From TWA4 sp034086685 (lineage in GTDB: Bacteria; Bacillota; Clostridia; Lachnospirales; Lachnospiraceae): 64,000 nt of DNA. The notes under the pieces are model-generated. The model searched no databases and was not told the DNA's origin. It worked only from the letters and a program-made list of their open reading frames with translations. Of this stretch, positions 62,173-64,000 are shown piece after piece (the first letter of the stretch is position 1; each line of letters starts with the position of its first letter). Where the stretch lies: NCBI GenBank assembly GCA_034086685.1, contig JAXDZY010000020.1, forward strand, positions 1-64,000, written 5' to 3'. Both the position numbers and the translations under genes were made by a program.

Positions 62173-62183
62173 GGCTACAGTTA

Positions 62184-62226
62184 AAGACGACGGAGTTTTT
62201 ACAGACTTCGCCGTCTTTTTGCGTTT
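62184..62226 (+). terminator. terminator-like hairpin in the leader of the amino-acid ABC operon
   Basis: AAAGACGACGGAG pairs with CTTCGCCGTCTTT with mismatches, and TTTTT, then GCG and TTTTTT follow. It lies between the promoter and the binding-protein start. It could end the HAD transcript, or attenuate the operon. Confidence 0.65.
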
Positions 62227-62248
62227 TTTACAATAAGGAGGAAAGAAT

Positions 62249-63094
62249 ATGAAAAAATTATTAGCTGTTTTAATGACTCTTACACTGACTGCAGCCATGT
62301 TTACCGGCTGCGGCAGCTCTTCCGGCAGTAAAACCGATACCGGAAATGAAGGTACCTCAACAGAAGCAGATACCACTGCCGGCGATGCTTCTTCCGACGG
62401 AGGAACGCTGCGTGTGGGCATGGAAATCGGATACCCGCCTCTTGAATATTATGATGATGACGGCGTGACTCCCATCGGTATCGACGTGGAACTGGCCAAT
62501 GCACTGGCTGAAGAAATGGGTGTGAAAGTGGAACTGATCGATACTGCCTGGGCAGGTATCTTTGCAGGTCTGGACAAAGGCGATTATGACTGTATTATCT
62601 CTGCAGTTTCCATTACCTCTGACCGTCTTCTGGAATTTGAATTTTCAGATCCCTACATCAAAAACTATCAGTGTATCGTAACCAAATCGGACGCTTCCGT
62701 AAAACCTGCCAGTCTGGATGACCTGAAAGATCTGAATGTGGGCTATCAGGAAGAAACCACATCCGATGATTACCTGAACAATTATATGAATGTACACGGA
62801 CTGACTGTTAATACCAATGCCTATGCCAAAGTAATCAATGTTTTTGATGATCTGGGTCTTGGACGTCTGGACGCTGTTGTCTGCGACAGTATCGTTGCAG
62901 AAAGCTATGTGGCTGACGGCACCTACGAAATCACATGGCAGCAGGGCGAAGACGAAGAAACAGAAGAATTCGGTATCTGCATGAAAAAGGGCAATACCGA
63001 ACTGAAGGATCAGGTAAATGCAGCGCTTTCCACTCTGGATGAGAACGGTACTCTGGATGAAATCATCCACAAGTATCTTCCCAATATGAAGTAG
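62249..63094 (+). CDS. amino-acid ABC transporter substrate-binding lipoprotein (family 3)
   Basis: A 281-residue lipoprotein. The lipobox is AMFTGC (Cys about residue 21), followed by a flexible Ser/Thr-rich linker. The family 3 solute-binding domain reads RVGMEIGYPPLEYYDDDG, GIDVELANALAEEMGVKVELI, DCIISAVSITSDRLLEFEFSDPYIKN and VVCDSIVAESYV. It binds a polar amino acid and passes it to the permease encoded 21 bp downstream. An AAGGAGG site precedes the ATG. Confidence 0.93.
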   Translation: MKKLLAVLMTLTLTAAMFTGCGSSSGSKTDTGNEGTSTEADTTAGDASSDGGTLRVGMEIGYPPLEYYDDDGVTPIGIDVELANALAEEMGVKVELIDTAWAGIFAGLDKGDYDCIISAVSITSDRLLEFEFSDPYIKNYQCIVTKSDASVKPASLDDLKDLNVGYQEETTSDDYLNNYMNVHGLTVNTNAYAKVINVFDDLGLGRLDAVVCDSIVAESYVADGTYEITWQQGEDEETEEFGICMKKGNTELKDQVNAALSTLDENGTLDEIIHKYLPNMK

Positions 63095-63115
63095 TCAAAA
63101 CAAAGGAGCTTTCCA

Positions 63116-64000
63116 TGGCCGATTTAACAAAAAACAGAAAGCCTTCCGGAAAACGCAAAATCCTGCTGGCCATTCTTGCAGCGGTGATTCTGATCTGTGT
63201 GGGGCTTTCATTTACCACTCCGGATCTGGCTGATTTTGAAAATGCGGTACCCGATTCTTTTAAAGAACTGGAAGCAGTCCGCGAAACAGTCCCCACCTAT
63301 CATAATTACGGTTTTATTTCCGATTATGTAATGACCAAAAAGATTTCAAGTGTTTCCGCAGAGAGAATCAGCATGCTGGGATTTGCCGGTCAGGTCATCC
63401 GGACAGATGGCAGTACTCTCCTGACTTTTGTGGTTAACTGCCTGAACTGGTTTCCCAATCTGATCCGCGGTGCAGGAACAACTGTTGCCCTGACACTGGT
63501 TTCCGTATGCGTAGGTATTTTCCTGAGCATTTTCCTTGCTCTGGGTAAAATGTCCCATATACCGGTTATCAGGCCTTTTTGCCGGGCTTACATCTTCTTC
63601 TTCCGGGGAACTCCGCTGCTGATGCAGCTGTTCTTCGTATGGTTTGGTCTTCCTCTGATCAATCCCATGCTGACCCTGCAGTCCAAATTCATGGCTGCCT
63701 GCATTGCATTCAGCCTTAACTGCGGTGCCTACTGTGCGGAATATGTCCGGGCTGCCATTGAATCCATTGATAAGGGGCAGTTTGAAGCAGCCAGAGCACT
63801 TGGATTCGGCTATGGACGAACCATGTTCAAAATCATTATTCCGCAGACCTATAAACGTGTAATTCCTTCATTTGCCAATGAATTTATCATGGTTTTAAAG
63901 GATGCTTCCCTGACTTCCATCATTGCCATGGAGGACCTGTCCAAGGCAACTCAGAACATCCTGACCTCTACCAACCAGGTAAGTGTTTACATTCCGGCCA
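63116..64000 (+). CDS. amino-acid ABC transporter permease (HisM/GlnP type), partial at right edge
   Basis: The frame is open from the ATG at 63116 (AAGGAG at about 8 nt) to the window end, 295 codons, without a stop. One N-terminal membrane segment and an external region (about 1–105) precede the permease domain: NLIRGAGTTVALTLVSVCVGIFLS, FRGTPLLMQLFFVWFGLPL, and the EAA loop ESIDKGQFEAARALGFGY. It is the partner of the family 3 binding protein. The ATPase gene is expected beyond the window. Confidence 0.9.

Overview
The window comes from a spore-forming, Gram-positive member of the Clostridia, most likely Lachnospiraceae. The evidence is the sporulation genes (spoIIE, spoVT, yabP, yabQ), the order mazG–hup–yabO–yabP–yabQ–divIC and spoIIE–tilS–hpt–ftsH, strong AGGAGG ribosome binding sites, moderate GC content, many MATE exporters, and a carbohydrate ABC transporter under a LacI regulator. 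The genus cannot be named from the sequence alone.

Layout. 1–237: the 5' end of a group II intron leaving the window to the left, next to a terminator hairpin. 392–1416: a NusG-domain-II protein and a Gx transporter. 1486–3166: PAP2 phosphatase, radical SAM protein and a 34-residue hydrophobic peptide. 3409–8571: an AMP-forming acyl ligase, a helix-turn-helix regulator and a divergent MATE exporter. 8665–12395: rlmD, yhaM and an HtrA-like protein that has lost catalytic residues. 12645–17187: mutS2 and a two-component system. 17240–22758: trmL, aminotransferase, Lrp regulator, AIR-synthase C-domain protein, VanW protein, a 33-residue peptide and nth. 22748–27216: DUF4080 radical SAM protein, tRNA-Gly(UCC) and an intracellular GH13 amylase. 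27450–27549: a candidate C-rich small RNA. 27739–34720: ftsH, hpt, tilS, spoIIE, pcp and spoVT.

34746–36520 holds the most unusual structure. An AAA/DUF4143 ATPase gene, preceded by four copies of a GATTATACGCA-type motif, lies between two 81-bp direct repeats (2 mismatches). Each repeat carries a good sigma-G-like promoter that naturally belongs to spoVT. The cassette therefore looks inserted in a forespore promoter region in a way that leaves a promoter copy before both the ATPase and spoVT.

36594–41022: two URO-D/methyltransferase-like proteins with a divergent PucR-type regulator and a long perfect palindrome between them, then an ArsC/Spx-like protein. 41365–42246: an Rpn-type nuclease with an in-frame minisatellite. 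42364–48462: an alpha-glucoside import and hydrolysis operon with its LacI regulator. 48646–51649: DUF2284 protein, an unknown 90-residue protein behind a perfect consensus promoter, and a secreted LRR/FN3 protein. 51746–55409: TrkH, TrkA and glutamate racemase. 55604–58343: mazG to divIC cluster. 58400–60986: a second MATE exporter and a DUF362 protein. 61309–64000: a HAD phosphatase and an amino-acid ABC transporter running off the right edge.

Most of the window is housekeeping and envelope functions in short operons. Several unexplained features are regulatory: repeat arrays before genes, promoters abutting terminators, and perfect palindromes.
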